Source: Pyxicephalus adspersus (taxonomy: Eukaryota; Chordata; Amphibia; Anura; Pyxicephalidae). Taken from it: a stretch of DNA of 64,000 bases. Both the position numbers and the translations under genes were made by a program. This document shows, piece after piece, positions 37,571 to 51,300 of this stretch (position 1 is the first letter of the stretch; each line of letters starts with the position of its first letter). The stretch covers positions 47,144,119 to 47,208,118 of the forward strand of contig NC_092859.1 of the NCBI RefSeq assembly GCF_032062135.1, in the 5' to 3' direction. The notes beneath the pieces are model-generated. The model had not been told where the DNA came from. It did no database searches and was given only the letters and a program-made list of their open reading frames with translations.

Positions 37571-37837
37571 TAGGGGGACCACTGTTGACCCTTAATTTTT
37601 GACCTAGATGATAAGGGTTGTTGATCTGGGATTAAAGTTATCTAGCGTCTATACATAACTTTAGTAGCTAAACTGCTCATGTGTTCTCCAACATCATTAT
37701 GTTCTGGTTCTGCAATGTAAATAAGGAATCGGACGGCCTGCTTACATCCTAAAAAGCATTACAGAATGCCAGCTTCTGTACAAGAATGGAATACAATAAG
37801 TAATTCACCTTGCACAATGAGCAGATTGTTACTCACA

Positions 37838-38025
37838 GGTCAGTTGAACAGATACCTATTTTCGCTATCTGTAAGGGTGGTATTCTTCCCAATGGTTAGC
37901 ACTGTGGAGGTATTCCTAATGTATTGTGAGTTGTCTATAATAATAATTATAGCAGGGGTTACCTGACATAAAAGTTATTTCAAGAGGTTCATTCACTCAT
38001 TTCAAGAGCTTGAGAAACACTGCTC
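37838..38025 (-). mobile_element. hAT-like MITE fragment (GGTTTCTCAACC family)
   Basis: Contains TATTCTTCCCAATGG, GTATTGTGAGTTG, CAGGGGTTACCTGA and ends GCTTGAGAAACACTG. This is the reverse orientation of the copies at 30162 and 44781. Its other end is not preserved. Confidence 0.6.
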
Positions 38026-38597
38026 CAGACAAAACAAGAAATGTAATCTATACAATATGGTATGTACTTTACAGCAGCCCAAAATTTATTTTTAACTTTA
38101 AGGTAATATTTAGGAAGACTACTAGATTACTCTATCTTTAAACAGAGCAGTATGCAGTGGTGTCAATAGGGTTGGTGTCACCCATTCCGTTCCCGAGGAT
38201 GCAGAGGCCCATCCCCATTACAGAGCTTTGGGGTGGAGGAGAGTGTCAGCAGCCAAGGAAGCCCGGATAAAAGAAAGTATATGGATTTATTTAACATCTC
38301 CTAGGCAACATGAACACTTAGCAGTCACAGTAGGGAGGAGAAGGGTGAATCTTTCTTTCCCCACAGTTATGCAGAGAGTTATGCAGGGCATCAGAAAAAT
38401 CATTCATTTATGGAATGCAAACCAGATGTAAGTACTGTGGAAAACATTTACTGTATATTACTTACTGCTTTACAAAACAACACATCCAATCATAATTTAC
38501 AAATAACAGCAGAATACCAAAGACCAAATAACTAAGTAATGATTAGGGTTATTTGCCATAGGGGTCATTATTTTTAATAATGAGAATTGAGCATTAT

Positions 38598-39370
38598 TAT
38601 TATTATTATAAAACAGGGTTTATTTGCAGCACTGTACATTAAATGGGGGCTGCAAATGACAGACAGATACAGACAGTGACACAGGAGGAGAGGGCCCTGC
38701 CCCGAAGAGCTTACAATCTAGTAGGTGGGGGAAGTAACACACAATAGGATGGGAGATATGTAGTGGTGGGAAGCAGTGATTGTTTAAAACGACAGAAGAA
38801 GATGGGTAGGCCAGTTTGAAAAAATGGGTTTGAAGGCTCTTTTAAATGAGCAGAAAGTAGGAGCAAGCTGAATAGGACGAGGAAGACCATTCCAGGGAAT
38901 TGGGGCAGCTCTAGAAAAGTCTTGGAGCCGTGCGTGTGATGAGGTTATGAGTGAGGAAGTCATTAGTAGGTCATTGGAGGAGTGGAGGGAGCGGCTGGGG
39001 GAGTACTTTTTCTATCAGGGCAGAAAGGTGTGTGGGACAAGAACTGTAGAGAGCTGAATAACAGTGTTGTTAACAGAAATATGTCAGGGGGAGATTTGGA
39101 ATTTGAAGGGGGAAAGATGATGACGAGTTCTGTTTTATCCAGGTTGAGTTTCAGGAATTGGTCAGACATCCATGACGAGATGGCAGACAGGCAGCATGAG
39201 ACCTTATCCAGGACTAAGGGAGACAAGTCAGGGGTGGACAGATAGATTTGAGTGTCATCAGCATACAGACAGTACTGTAAATTTAAACCAAAGGAGGATA
39301 TGAGACTACCCAAAGAGGAATAACAATCAAATGACTGAAAACAAATAAACAATAGGAACAACAGCACATA
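38598..39370 (-). mobile_element. L2/CR1-like non-LTR retrotransposon fragment with reverse-transcriptase motif
   Basis: On the minus strand an open segment (about 39367 down to 38963) contains LQYCLYADDTQIYLSTP, which holds the catalytic YADD box of reverse transcriptase, followed by SSWMSDQFLKLNLDKTE, typical of L2/Jockey-type enzymes. The 3' end follows toward lower coordinates: GAGGAGAGGGCCC-type block, GTACAGTGC and a TAA microsatellite. The element is strongly 5'-truncated, and the frame is lost past the palm domain. Confidence 0.8.
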
Positions 39371-40157
39371 CTTTATAGGTTAGTGATATGATCCTTATTG
39401 GTACTATTTTTCTTCATAAATCAAGTTATCAAGAGCTGTGTTTAGACATCATGGAGGGTATGCTTCTGAAATGATACAAATATATCAATTCCATGTCCCC
39501 CTCAGCTCTGCGCTCCCCATCTAAGCTTTGCTTACATATCAAATTTATGTTGCCATTTCCAGTGATGGCGGAATGAGAAAGCCCTGTGAACACATTGTAG
39601 TTCAGTTCTGTGGAGAGGGGGGAGGACTAGAGGGAAGCTCATAATTTATAGGTTACAATATTTATATATTATATATAAAGCTTTTTATAATATTTGTTTC
39701 TAATTACCTTTTCTTTCTATTTAACCCAGTGTTGAGCCAAATTTTTCTTTTTTATGAACACCTTTCTTTCTTAGCAATGTACTCCCACATACTCACCACA
39801 GTCAATCCTCCTACTGCCTCTAATCTGTCTTGCCACCTTAAGGATTCTTTGTGTACATTGCAATGAGCAGAGTAATCAAAAGAGCGAGAGAAGTTTAAAG
39901 AAATGCTATCTTCTGTCTATCTTATATAACAAGCTTCTTTCTTACCTTGAGAGTCAATAAAAATGTATACAGTTTTTTATAATTACTGATGGGCTCTTTT
40001 TAAGGACCACTATATTTAAAGCAGTTTTCCCAGTTCTATATTGAGTGGGGTAGGGTTCAATCCCCTTCTGGGGACCTTTGCAACACATCTACACATCAGG
40101 TATTGGTATCATTGACCCAAATAGGCTTTCCATATGTTCCACAAGAAGGCACTAGAG
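39371..40157. other. Intergenic, no gene recognised
   Basis: AT-rich, with no coding or element signature that I can support. Confidence 0.4.
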
Positions 40158-40745
40158 CAGGGTTTCTCAACCTTTTTAACATATGGGAACTCTTTGAACT
40201 AACTTTCAGGTCTTCTGGGAACCCCTTATACCAGGGGTCGGCAAATTCCAGCCTTTAGGCCAGATACGGCTTAGCCGGTAGTTCGTTCTGGCCTAATACC
40301 CCCTGGCCGATCCGGCCTAATGCCCACGGGTTGCCGGCCAGATCGGTCAGGGACGTTAGGAACTACTGGAGCCACCAGAGCTCTGGTGCCACCTCCTTGC
40401 TGTTGCTCCCATATTAACGGCGGCAGGCGTTGATACTTCCGCCGGCGCAGTAAATAGGGAAAGCTTGGGGCGGGACTCAAGCCCAGTGTACTCCCGCCCA
40501 CACCATAAATGGGCTAGTGGTCATAAAATATTGCCTACCCCTGCCTTATCCATTCACAACTCACAGTACGTCAGTGTGGTGGTCAGTAGGAAAAAATGTC
40601 CTGCATTTACCCTAACAGATAGTTAAAAAGGTTATTGGTATCAGTTAAATTGACCTGAGAGTCAAACAATGATCATTGCTTAAGAACCCTTAGCAATCCC
40701 TGGAGGAACCCTAAGGCCCAACCAATTCCTGGTTGAAAAACACTA
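40158..40745 (+). mobile_element. hAT-like MITE carrying a nested hAT-like MITE
   Basis: Outer ends CAGGGTTTCTCAACC and GGTTGAAAAACACTA. Flanking 8-mers CACTAGAG and CTTTAGAG agree at six positions. The interior is split at 40231 by a second element and resumes at 40552 with the CATTCACAACTCACAGTAC block seen in the sister copy at 44781. Confidence 0.75.
40232..40543 (+). mobile_element. Nested hAT-like MITE, CAGGGGTCGGCAA ends
   Basis: Left end CAGGGGTCGGCAAA, right end TTGCCTACCCCTG. The 8-bp flanks CCTTATAC and CCTTATCC differ at one base, a good hAT-type duplication. The interior is GC-rich with repeated CCGGC/GGCCGAT motifs. It inserted into the element spanning 40158-40745. Confidence 0.85.
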
Positions 40746-42130
40746 CTTTAGAGAAACAATATCTTGCAACCTATAGTGTTGGTCTTTTTATACTCTAAGT
40801 GGTTTAGCTAAGACTAGCTAGCACAAAGAAATATGACTCTGTAATGAGGTCCCTTTACAGCAGTAATTGCTTGCTTTATTTGTCCTGTAACCTAACCTGG
40901 GCATAGAACAAGAACAAATCAGAAAATAACCAGTTCACTTATGAGGACCATGTGTGAAAATGTTCCAGCATATAAAGTATTTAACTAATTAGAATAGTGC
41001 AAGTATACCTTTTTCTTAGCTTAATAATTAATGTGCTGTATAAGTGCCTTTTTTAATTCCTTCATATTAGAAGTGCTGACAATAGGAAAACATATCTAAA
41101 AGCCTCAATAATTCAGTGACTTGACAAAATAAAACCACAAATATATGTTTTAGGTCAGCTGTTTGTGATAATAATACATTAATGCAGACATGCTGGGGAC
41201 TTCAGAAGAGTAATTAACCTTTCATGATAGATGGCATAAATAGAAAATCCATAAATTATATATTGACTTAGTGAACATATGTTGTAAATGCATCATTTTG
41301 CTTTAGGTTAAGCAAAGGGTTTAATATGTAAACAACTGTATATAATTTAGGAAAGTGATCCTGGGGACCTCAATGGACAAAGGGAGACTTATATTGTCTC
41401 ACAAAGCCTTAAGTTGAGTGGATGGGCAGAAGAAGAAGAAGCTTGGTTCTGTGAACTGTAGACAATAAGCCAACATAAATGATGCCACCATGTTTAAATG
41501 GTTGGTAACTACCAACCGAATGCAAAAAGTGCTAAGGAACATAGCTTAGTAAACAGTGTGTGTATATCCCCCAAGGGCTTTTATTGAGAAAAGGGAATGG
41601 CAATATGACACCATGACTCGACAACCATGCCTAAGAGCAGTCACATGGTAAAACTTTGACAAAAAAAATAGAAAAGGACATACCCATAAATTTTTTTATG
41701 GCCAATACCTTCTACAACTGCTTAATACTGCTTAAGAACTTAAGAAATATATTGTATGTTGTCAATCCTTAGCTCGACAAGAGTTAAAGAGTAAATCTTC
41801 CAATGGGACACCTGCTTTAGTTACAGCAATTTTAGCGAGAAAATATTTTCATTATGTTGTTGGCTTTTTTAGACAAGACATGTGGGAAAATCTACCCAGT
41901 GGGGTAGTTTTACCATTCTTGCTATTGAAAACTGAGTTATGGCTGTACATACAGTTTAATGTTTATTCAGATGTGTTTTAAGACAGTGAGTCTTAAAGTG
42001 TATGCCTGTTATGGCCACTTCACATCTTTTTTCTTACAGAGTTAAATTTATTTTAGCTGTTATTAACTGTATGCCATGCATTATCCATTCTTTAGCCTTA
42101 CTAAATCAGAAGGATGCAGCAGAATCAATA
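40746..42130. other. Intergenic, upstream of the kinesin-like gene
   Basis: No exon was recognised. The promoter and first exon(s) of the kinesin-like gene should lie in or before this stretch but cannot be identified from sequence alone. Confidence 0.4.
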
Positions 42131-42346
42131 GTCCTGATTTATTAAAGCTCTCCAAGTGTGAAGAAGATAGACTATCATAGGGGAACCTGGGGGATCCAGC
42201 AAACCTGGAATTGAACTGATACAAGACTGAAAACATTTTCTAATAGCAAATGATTTTTTAGAAAATCCATGCTAGGTTTGCTGGATCTCCCAGGTTTACC
42301 TATAATAGTCTATCCTCTCTGTTTTGGAGAGCTTTATTGAATCTGG
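42131..42346. mobile_element. Foldback MITE, GATTTATTAAAGCTCTCC family, copy D
   Basis: Left GTCCTGATTTATTAAAGCTC, right GAGAGCTTTATTGAATCTGG. The inner arms GATCCAGCAAACCTGG and the CCAGGTTTACC side pair. It ends about 40 bp before the first recognised exon of the kinesin-like gene. Confidence 0.8.
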
Positions 42347-42387
42347 CTCAATGTCTCTGTCATTTTATAAATTGTTTTTTTATGCAG

Positions 42388-45300
42388 ATTTTAATGTAAT
42401 AATGAATGTTTGTGGTCTCCAGCCAGGACAAGAAGTGTGCGTAAAAGCGGCTGTAGGATTATGGCAAGCAGAAGGTAAGGAATACTTAATTGAACATTAT
42501 ATATGAAATACTTCTTCTTTTATTTCCCATTGTTCCTCTGTATTTTCCATATTTTGGCAAACAAAGGCATTTGTGTGAAAAGTGCCTGTTACTTTATTCT
42601 TTTTAATTCAGAGCACAATTTATTGGTGTATTTGTCTTACTGGAAGCTGAACTCATTGTACATACAGCCACCTAGTTAACTAATGCCAAAAAAGTAAACC
42701 TACATTTACCAGGGTGGGAACAAGTTTTGTTTCTTGCTTTACAGGCTTCTAGTAGAAAGTGAAAAAAAGAGTATTGTAATACTGCTAGACTGACAATCAT
42801 TACCTCCATTCAGATTAATGAAATACAGTGGTACCTTGGTATAAGTCCTTAATCCGTTCCAGATCCTTGGACTTATACCAAACAAATTTTTCACATAAGA
42901 AATAAAAGGAAAATGATTAATCCGTTCCCATGAAAAAAAAATCCTATTGTTATTGGCATATACGTTGATGGGGCTGTATGAAATAATTTAAACACTGTTT
43001 AATAATAAAATACATAAATACAAAAGCAATTAGATGAAATAAATGAAAATTTAACCTCACTTTACCTTGCTGACAAGAGTCGAGTGCCTACTAGGATGGT
43101 GCTGAGCAGGGAGGAGGAGGGGATGTTATGTAATTCACAGAGAGTTATAGCGCGGGTTGTTCACTGAATGGTGGCAACTGGCGTATTGACGCTCGTGGGC
43201 AGTCGTGGCTTTGTCTTGAGAGAGGTAAATAAGGGTAGCAAGTGGTGTTATCACTCATTTTTACTCATACAAGTTCTAGCACAAAGGTTGTATACCAAGC
43301 AAAGGTTGTATACCAAGCAAAATTTTTCGTCAGGTGGAAATAAATGGTAAAAGCATTTGATATTAGTGCCTGAAATATAATGAGATAATTTTCTTTCCCT
43401 GTAAATTTTAAGCATACCAGATTTTACAGGATGGAGGCTATAAAATCATGATATATCATGTATTTAAAAAATTTAAATAAGAAAAACTGGTCTAATACCA
43501 AAAATCCAAGACCTGTCTCTGATCAACACCCTTCCAGATCTGCACCATACCGTCTATATTTGGGCAAATTAGATTATGACATAATCAGTATTTTATGTTC
43601 ATTTTAGTATGACTTTCAAATATTTAATTGCAAACTCTTTTTAATTTTATTTCAGAACCAGAAAAAGCAATCTCAGTTAATGAAGACTGCAAGAGTTTAA
43701 TATTTAGAGATAAAAATGACACAGAAACGAAGGTAAAGCTCTAACTTATGATACAATGCAGCTCCTGCAAGGATGGCAAGTCATGCTTTCTTGGAATCAG
43801 GCAGACAGAAGCCTTTGCATTTTATTTTTATTGCATTTTATCACTATAACTGTGGGCCATCGGAGGGAATTCTGGGTTGGATGCTGCACAGTAGCAGCTC
43901 AAAGTATGTTGTTCTATTTATTCTGAGGATGGCACTAATATTTATGGCATGTGTCAAAGATGCTACAAAATCACACAAAGTACACCCCAAATTTACTACA
44001 CTTAAACTAAAATGAAGCGTAGGCATACATAGGGAGAACACCACATTCCTGTACTGGACTTTTTTCATTTAGAAAAAATGTGTAGAGCACCAGTCCTCTC
44101 TCTTTTGTTGGTAATTTAGTGATATGATGCCACCGATACTAGTAATGGGACAAAAGGCAAATCAGTTAATGAAAGCAGTTAATGTGGAGACGTAGGGCCT
44201 GATTTAATAAAGCTCTCCAAGGCTGGAGAGGATGCACATTCATCAGTGAAGCTGTGTGATCCAGCAAACCTGGAATGGATTTCTTAAAAGTAATTTGCTA
44301 TTTGTTAGCAATTTTTTTCAATTCTGGACCAGATCCATTATAGGTTTGCTGGATCACCCAGCTTCACTGATGAAGGTGTATCCTCTGCAGCCTTTAAGAT
44401 CTTTAATAAATCAGGCCCATAGAGAGAGAATTAAATTGGGTAGCTGCACCTAAGGTACTTGTGATAATGGTGGTTTGACAAACCCTTGTTAGGTGGCACA
44501 AAAGCAAGCTCTTTATCCAACGGACTTTTGCTACAGTTTTGACAGAATAAACTAAAGTTTACTATAGCTTTGTAGTTTGCAAATGTGACAAAAATAAATG
44601 TTTCTTACATGACAAATGACATGTGTCTTCTTTAGTATGTTGGTTTCAAAGAAAACAGAAGACAGAGAGACGTTTTTTAAAAAAAGAGAAGTTTTTTTTA
44701 AAAATGCAAGTAGAATTACAACTAACGAAAGTATTTTTGTTTTGATAGAAGTAATGTGGCGGTTTACTCTTGAACTAGATCAGTGTTTCTTGACTTTTTA
44801 ACATGGAGGAATGCACTGAAATAACTTTCAGATCTTCAGGGAACCCCTGCTATATTTAATAGCTCACAGTACATTGTGACATGGTGGCCAGTAGGAAGAA
44901 TGTCTCCTACATTGCTGGCCATTGGGAAGGCTACCCTTACAGACCAAAAAAATCATTGAAATCTGTTAAACTTACCTGGGAGTCACAACCCGCTTGTTGC
45001 TCAATGAAACCCTAGAAACCTCAGGAGGAACACTGGTTGAGAAACATTGACCTAGACCCTGAGAATTGTGTCATGATACCAGTTCAATTGCTACCTTATA
45101 AACAATCCTTTTCATTTGAAGTTCTCTAATATTTCAGAAATACTTTTTTTTACCTTTTGCATAAGGAGAAGTTTTTTAAAGCATTATAAAATCTATCCTA
45201 TATAAATATCACAGTAATACTTCTATTGTAATGTGGCAATTATAGCTGCTTTCAGTGAGCAGAAAGATTGGCATGAAAATAAAATTATTAATTTTACATC

Positions 45301-48300
45301 TTTTCAGGAATACCATTTTACTTTTGATGGTGTATTCGACTTTAAAATAGGACAGGTAAGCCCTGATCTTATGTGTTTATTGTATTGAATAGGGGGCCAC
45401 AATTACTTGTTGGCAAATTTAAAGAAGTCTATTTATCTGACAAATCTAACATTCACTGAAACATTCTTTGGTGGATAATCTTCCAGGTCTACGTGTTTAA
45501 TGACAGTAATTGCATCTCCATCAGTGAATATCAGATTCACTGTGTTATAAATAAACCCAAAAGTGTTTGTGCACCAGCACTTACAACCAGCTGAGACTTA
45601 TCATAAGGAAAGAAGACTGGATGTGTTACATAACCATATTCCTATCAAATACAGGTAGTCCCTGAGTTAAAGACATCCGACATACAGAGGAATGAATCCT
45701 AGATACAAAAGGGACTTCCCTGCTCACTGGTGTGCAGAACAGAGACTTGATGGGGGAGGGAGGCGGTTTGCATGACTTGTAGAAGAAATCACTTGCTAAA
45801 CACAGCTGAGGTTGTAGGTGATTTTAAGGACTGAACTCTTCTGTAACCTCTTGTAACTCTTTAAAGACCAAAACAATCTCCACAGTTGTTTCTTTGTGCA
45901 TATCAAAGCACAGCTTGCTGCAGAATTTAATGAATGTCTAGGCTCCAAAAAGTTTTTTGTAGAAAAGTTTATACTGTAACTGACACCATGCTGCCTAATA
46001 ATATAACATTTGTCCTAATTGCATTTATTAAAATACATAAATGTACCTGTTCTGACTTACATACAAATTCAACTTAAGAACAAACCTACAGTCCCTATCT
46101 TGTATGTAACCCGGGGACTACCTGTACTCCAGAACCAGATATATGCTATAGAAAAATGGATGCTCAGTTTATGTTTAAAGACCTGGATTGTCATAGCACA
46201 CATGCCCAAAGGGAATTGGATTGTGCCTAATAAAATATGTTTCATGTTTTTATTGCTGTGTTGCTGTTGGGGAGATTTACCTCAAACTCCTGTCCTGGTG
46301 GCATGATGTCATAAGGACAGTAAATGATGACATATAGTTTTTATGGGGAAAAAGGACAACAAAAAGTAATTTAAACCCTGCATTTTTCTGTGTACACTGT
46401 TCTAGTAACACTGTCTTATTTGACGCAGGATAAGGTGTTCACAGAGCTTATTCAATCCATGCTAAACACCATTATTTCTGGATATAATGTATCTATTCTT
46501 CTATATGGTTCACACAGTTGTAGTACACAGTTACTGCATGGTGAAGATGGGAATCAGTTTGGATTAATATATCAGGTATGATCATTTAATACAATCTCCT
46601 CTTTACATTTCTATTTTGTTTTTATGTCATTCAATTCACTTAATCTACATTCTGTTTAAAAAACTAAAAATACATAATATTAAACATTTGGCCCTTCTAT
46701 AAAGAAGAAATAAGAGTGCAAACATATTAGGACTCTGGTCCTAATTGTATATTTATTATTTTATATTTTATTTATTTATTTTTATTTATATTTTTTATTT
46801 ATATACAATGTATATTGTATTAAATTTTAGCTAAGTGATGTGTCAATGTTTTTTCATTGTCAGATTTGTGTTGCATTGTAAGCGGGTGAACAAAAAGATA
46901 AAAATATTTACAGTGGTTGTGTTAAATCATTTCATCATTTGTGATGTAATTCCTAAACAAATATAGCAATGGTTTGTTTTGAAATAGTTAATTCCTCTTT
47001 CCAAAAAGTATTTTTTGGATTTTGTTGTGCAAAGCAGAAGCAAGATTATTTTCTTGCACCTAAAAGGATTTTATTATTCCTCTTTTTCTTTTTTTTTTGT
47101 AGGTACTGGAACAAGTTTTTCAAGGAGCTAATTTAATGAGTAATGAGGAATTTCTTATTACAGCAGCATATATGCAGGTAGGAGTATAACTACCTCTAGT
47201 ATAACACACCACACCTACTTAACATTTTATTCCAAGGCTCCAAATAAAAAAATAGTCCTGTTCATGGACAGAAGAACAGAATTAATACCAAAATGCTAAC
47301 AAATCCACACAAAGACAATAATAATGATTAATTTAAAAAAGACACAAGTAATAAGCATGTTTAATTTGTAAACTAAAACAGTGAAAAGCTTATATATTTG
47401 TAAAAAAAAAGTAATAATTATAATTAACAACAGAATGGATTCCTACATATGATTGTGAAAGACCTATATATACCTAAACAGGACATATGCTGTTATAGCA
47501 CATTCCTGTTGTTTTTTTTTTTTTTGTTTTTTTTGGAAGGTCTACGTCTCCACTAGCACCAATTCCCCACCATTAAAGATTATAAATTCAGGTCAATAAG
47601 GCTTCATTTACCAGGCCCAGTGATATTACTGCTGTGACAAATATCAGGTTGCTAAAAACCTGTAGAGCTGGTGATATCACTTTTGTCAAGATAAAAGCAG
47701 ATCTTAACCCAACAAAACAAAAAGTCACCAGGAGATAGAAGTATTTGGCAGAAGAGACATGCAGATCTCTGGAGCAGCTTCAGGCGAACACACATAGAAA
47801 GCATTTACAGTCCAATCTCTCTGCATCCCTGCATTTTACAGTGGACACCTGTGACCAGCACTTTTAACTTTCCGTTTTAGGGATTGTTAAGGGTTAAGAT
47901 TGCTCTAATGCTTTGAATAAGGCATGGAAAAAGAGGTTTATTATTCACTTTTTTGGTGCCAAAATCCCTTTATTGATCAATAGTACTGCAAAGCTCTTGG
48001 TGATTTTGACAATGGATCCTCTTGAGAATATTGACTATATATCCTGTGCTTGCTTTTTCAAAATTAAGCAAACGAGCACTGAAGCTCTGAACTGCTTTCT
48101 AAATGCCTGCTGAATGTTATGTTGTTAAGTCTGCCATTTGAATGCTTAATTTACTAAAATCTCCATTGATAAACCCTAGGACCCAATCACATATTTGTGC
48201 AGTTTCAATCCCATGTAGCACATTACTGTTCACAACAATTCATTACGGAGCATTCTAATGGTTAGTTGGGATGCCATTAGGGATGCATGGAACCACAATG

Positions 48301-51300
48301 CAGACTGTGAGAATTCCTGCATATGCAATTTACAAACTCCAAATTGCAAAATATGCAGCGTGCACAGCTCAGAGTTTATCCTTGCTCAAACAACCCCAGT
48401 CCTAATTGATGTGTCTTTTTATTTTTCATAGTCATATGCTGTAAGGTAGAAATGCCCAAATGTGAAATATATTATGCCTTCTTTGATACCATTGTAACCT
48501 TTGTGTATGAATGCTGGCAACTTCAATTTCTTTTAATCATTTTTCAGTTTAATCCAGATGGCAAAGCCATGGATTTACTCAATCCTCACAATGAAGAGAT
48601 GGCAGCAGTTTATGTTTCTGATCTCGGAATGTAAGTACTTGGGCATGAACACTAATATTTGACTCTTTAACTAAAAAGTAATTTCACCAAAAACTAATAT
48701 TTCTGTTTTTAAATTGAATATTGATCAAGTGACAATGCTTTTATATTGCTGGTGATGTGAAATACCCTTTGTTGCATTGTATATAAAATTTAATGCACTA
48801 AAAAATTTTTTAAATAATGATATTGTCTAAATTATGTGAATTTTGAAATCAAGTTTGTGTCCCTAAACTGCCTTTGGATTATGGGGGTAAGTTATTCTGT
48901 TGTTTATTCTGGAAAAAGGCTAATAATATACCCTGTATGCTAACCTTGTGGGACAATTATTAACAATGTTAACATTTTTGGGACTGTACTGTCTTTTTGC
49001 CTATTGAACCATACATTTTTGATTCATTGCCATCAATGACTTGCATCTAATTTACCAGAATGACAAATGTGGGAAATGTCTATGTTCTAAATTCCACACA
49101 TCTTTATATTTCTTGATGCAAATGTCTGTAATTACAGGGATGTTCTTTTCTCTAGGCAATTGCCATTCATGTTAAGATGTTGCACTGATCAGCAGTACTT
49201 GTGTTTTGTCTTGGATATACATTGATCTTATAGATATAGTTCAGTTCTTCAATTTTTAAAGAATAAACATAACAAATAAGAAAAATGATTGATTGATTTT
49301 CAGGACCATTGATGGGGCCAGTGAAATAATTGTTGACAGCCCAGAGGATACCTACAGCTTGTATCTTTGTGGAACAGAGCAACTGGAAGACAGAAATTAC
49401 AGGTGGCTTAACCATCAGTTTTGCATAATATACAAATGCAGTGTCATTTACCTGTTAGATTAGGGGCTCCAGTCCTAGTCATTTATTTTATATCCTGGCT
49501 CAGCAGCCTCAGGGTAGGTTGGGGCACAAGACAGTTATTCCTTTTTCTAATTTTGGATAGTCTAGGAAAGTGACATAGCAGTGCCTATATTGCTGTCTGA
49601 AAACTTCATTTACCTTCACTGTTTGTCCTGGTGACCTGGTCATCAGAAAGGTAATGTGATGAGAAATCCATGATTTTATGGCTGTCACTGAAACAAATGA
49701 CAGGGAAATCTTTCAAAGGGGATACCTGTACCAGTGACAACTGTCTGCTTTTCATTCACTATTGTGTTGCAAGTAAAGAGAAACCTCCTCAACTAAAACA
49801 GTAAAAAAGAGATCAGCACAAATTTTACACATTCATTAACCCTTTGCTTGGCTGTATATGTATTAAGGCATGCATTGGGGAATATGGACACTGTGTTGAA
49901 AGTGTGGCGTAGGGAGCAATTTTTAAAATACTGAAGTTCTGCTTTATGTTCCCAGTGAATCAATAAAAGTTAATTAGGTGATTTTCAAATCAAGTGGTAA
50001 AGCATGCAGCAGATCGGATTTTATATATATATATATATATATATATCGTTATTTTTTATTTCTCTTAATTGTTTTAGAAGAAACAAATAAAGCAGACCGA
50101 TCATCACATTTTTAACATTATGTAAAAGTGTGGTTATCCCTTTTACATAATAGAAAAAAGTGTGTTTTTTGAAAGTTTTTTAAAAAAAAATTAACATTTT
50201 TGAGAGTGACCCCTTTGGAAATAAAGATGTAAAAGGAAACCTGCAGCCTCCTGGGATACTTACCTCACCTATACCAGGAGGCTGGGGATTGCTCTTTTGG
50301 CACATGCCTGAAACTAGGACATTTCTTGAAGTGCAGCAGGATCAGCACTCTTTTTTTCATTTGGAGGAAGACACATCACCCAATATCATGCCTTTGTAAA
50401 GCGAGATCTGGAAACACCAGGAAGAACCTGGAAGAAAGATGGCAACGTTGGATGAAACCCTGGAAGGAAGTGGGAAGCCAAGACAGTACAGGATTAGCTG
50501 GATGCAGTTTATGCAAAGATTTAGGGCTTTTAACAAGTAAAGGTGAGTGCTTTCTTCTTTATGTAAGAATGGGACCAGGACAGCCTACCACTCCCATTTG
50601 TGGCAGAAAAAAATCTATTTAGCTTTGGTCCTTTCCACAAATCTAGCATGACATGACTGGTGTACAAACCTGCCAACCATCCCTGATTTGGAGCAACAAA
50701 AGCACTTGTCTGTGTTGCTAATCATTTTTTGAATCTTCAATTTTATGTAGTTTAGAAAATAATGTCCTGGCAGGGGTACCTTTACCTATATACATTGAGC
50801 CAAAAAGGGTTCCTCTTCCCCATCTTCTTTAGTTGGGAGGTATGGGTGTGTGATTTTAAATGTGAATCCATTTAAACCCAGCTATGGTAAAGTTTAACTA
50901 TTGAAAAGATCATTTGTGTCAGTATCAATATTGTAGGATAAATGAACTGAAGTAAATGGTCCAAATGTTCATATGATGTATATTTCACAATACAGATAAT
51001 GCAACAGTTCTGCAATAGTGTCAAGCCACAAAACTGCAGTTACTTTGCAGTCACAGAGATCTACTTTTTAAACAGAAACTTAAATGTTATCACCAGCCAG
51101 AAGATGGCAGTATTTTAAGACCTAAACCTTTGTGATACATATTTTGTTTTTACATTTGCTTTTACATTCTCCAACAATTAGTCAATTGATGTTCTTTGCA
51201 CCAGCAGACTCCAGTGATAGAACTAGCACTTGCAGTATGTTTTTGTAAATGTTGATGCTAATCTGTTTATAACTATAGCATGCTCTTGTTAAACCAATTA

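Noticed and set aside
38982..39245. Plus-strand 87-codon frame
   Set aside because: It is the antisense shadow of the L2/CR1-like reverse-transcriptase fragment.
42324..42387. Start of the kinesin-like protein at an upstream TTG in the same frame
   Set aside because: This stretch is the end of a MITE plus a pyrimidine tract and acceptor (tatgcag), so it is intron, not coding.
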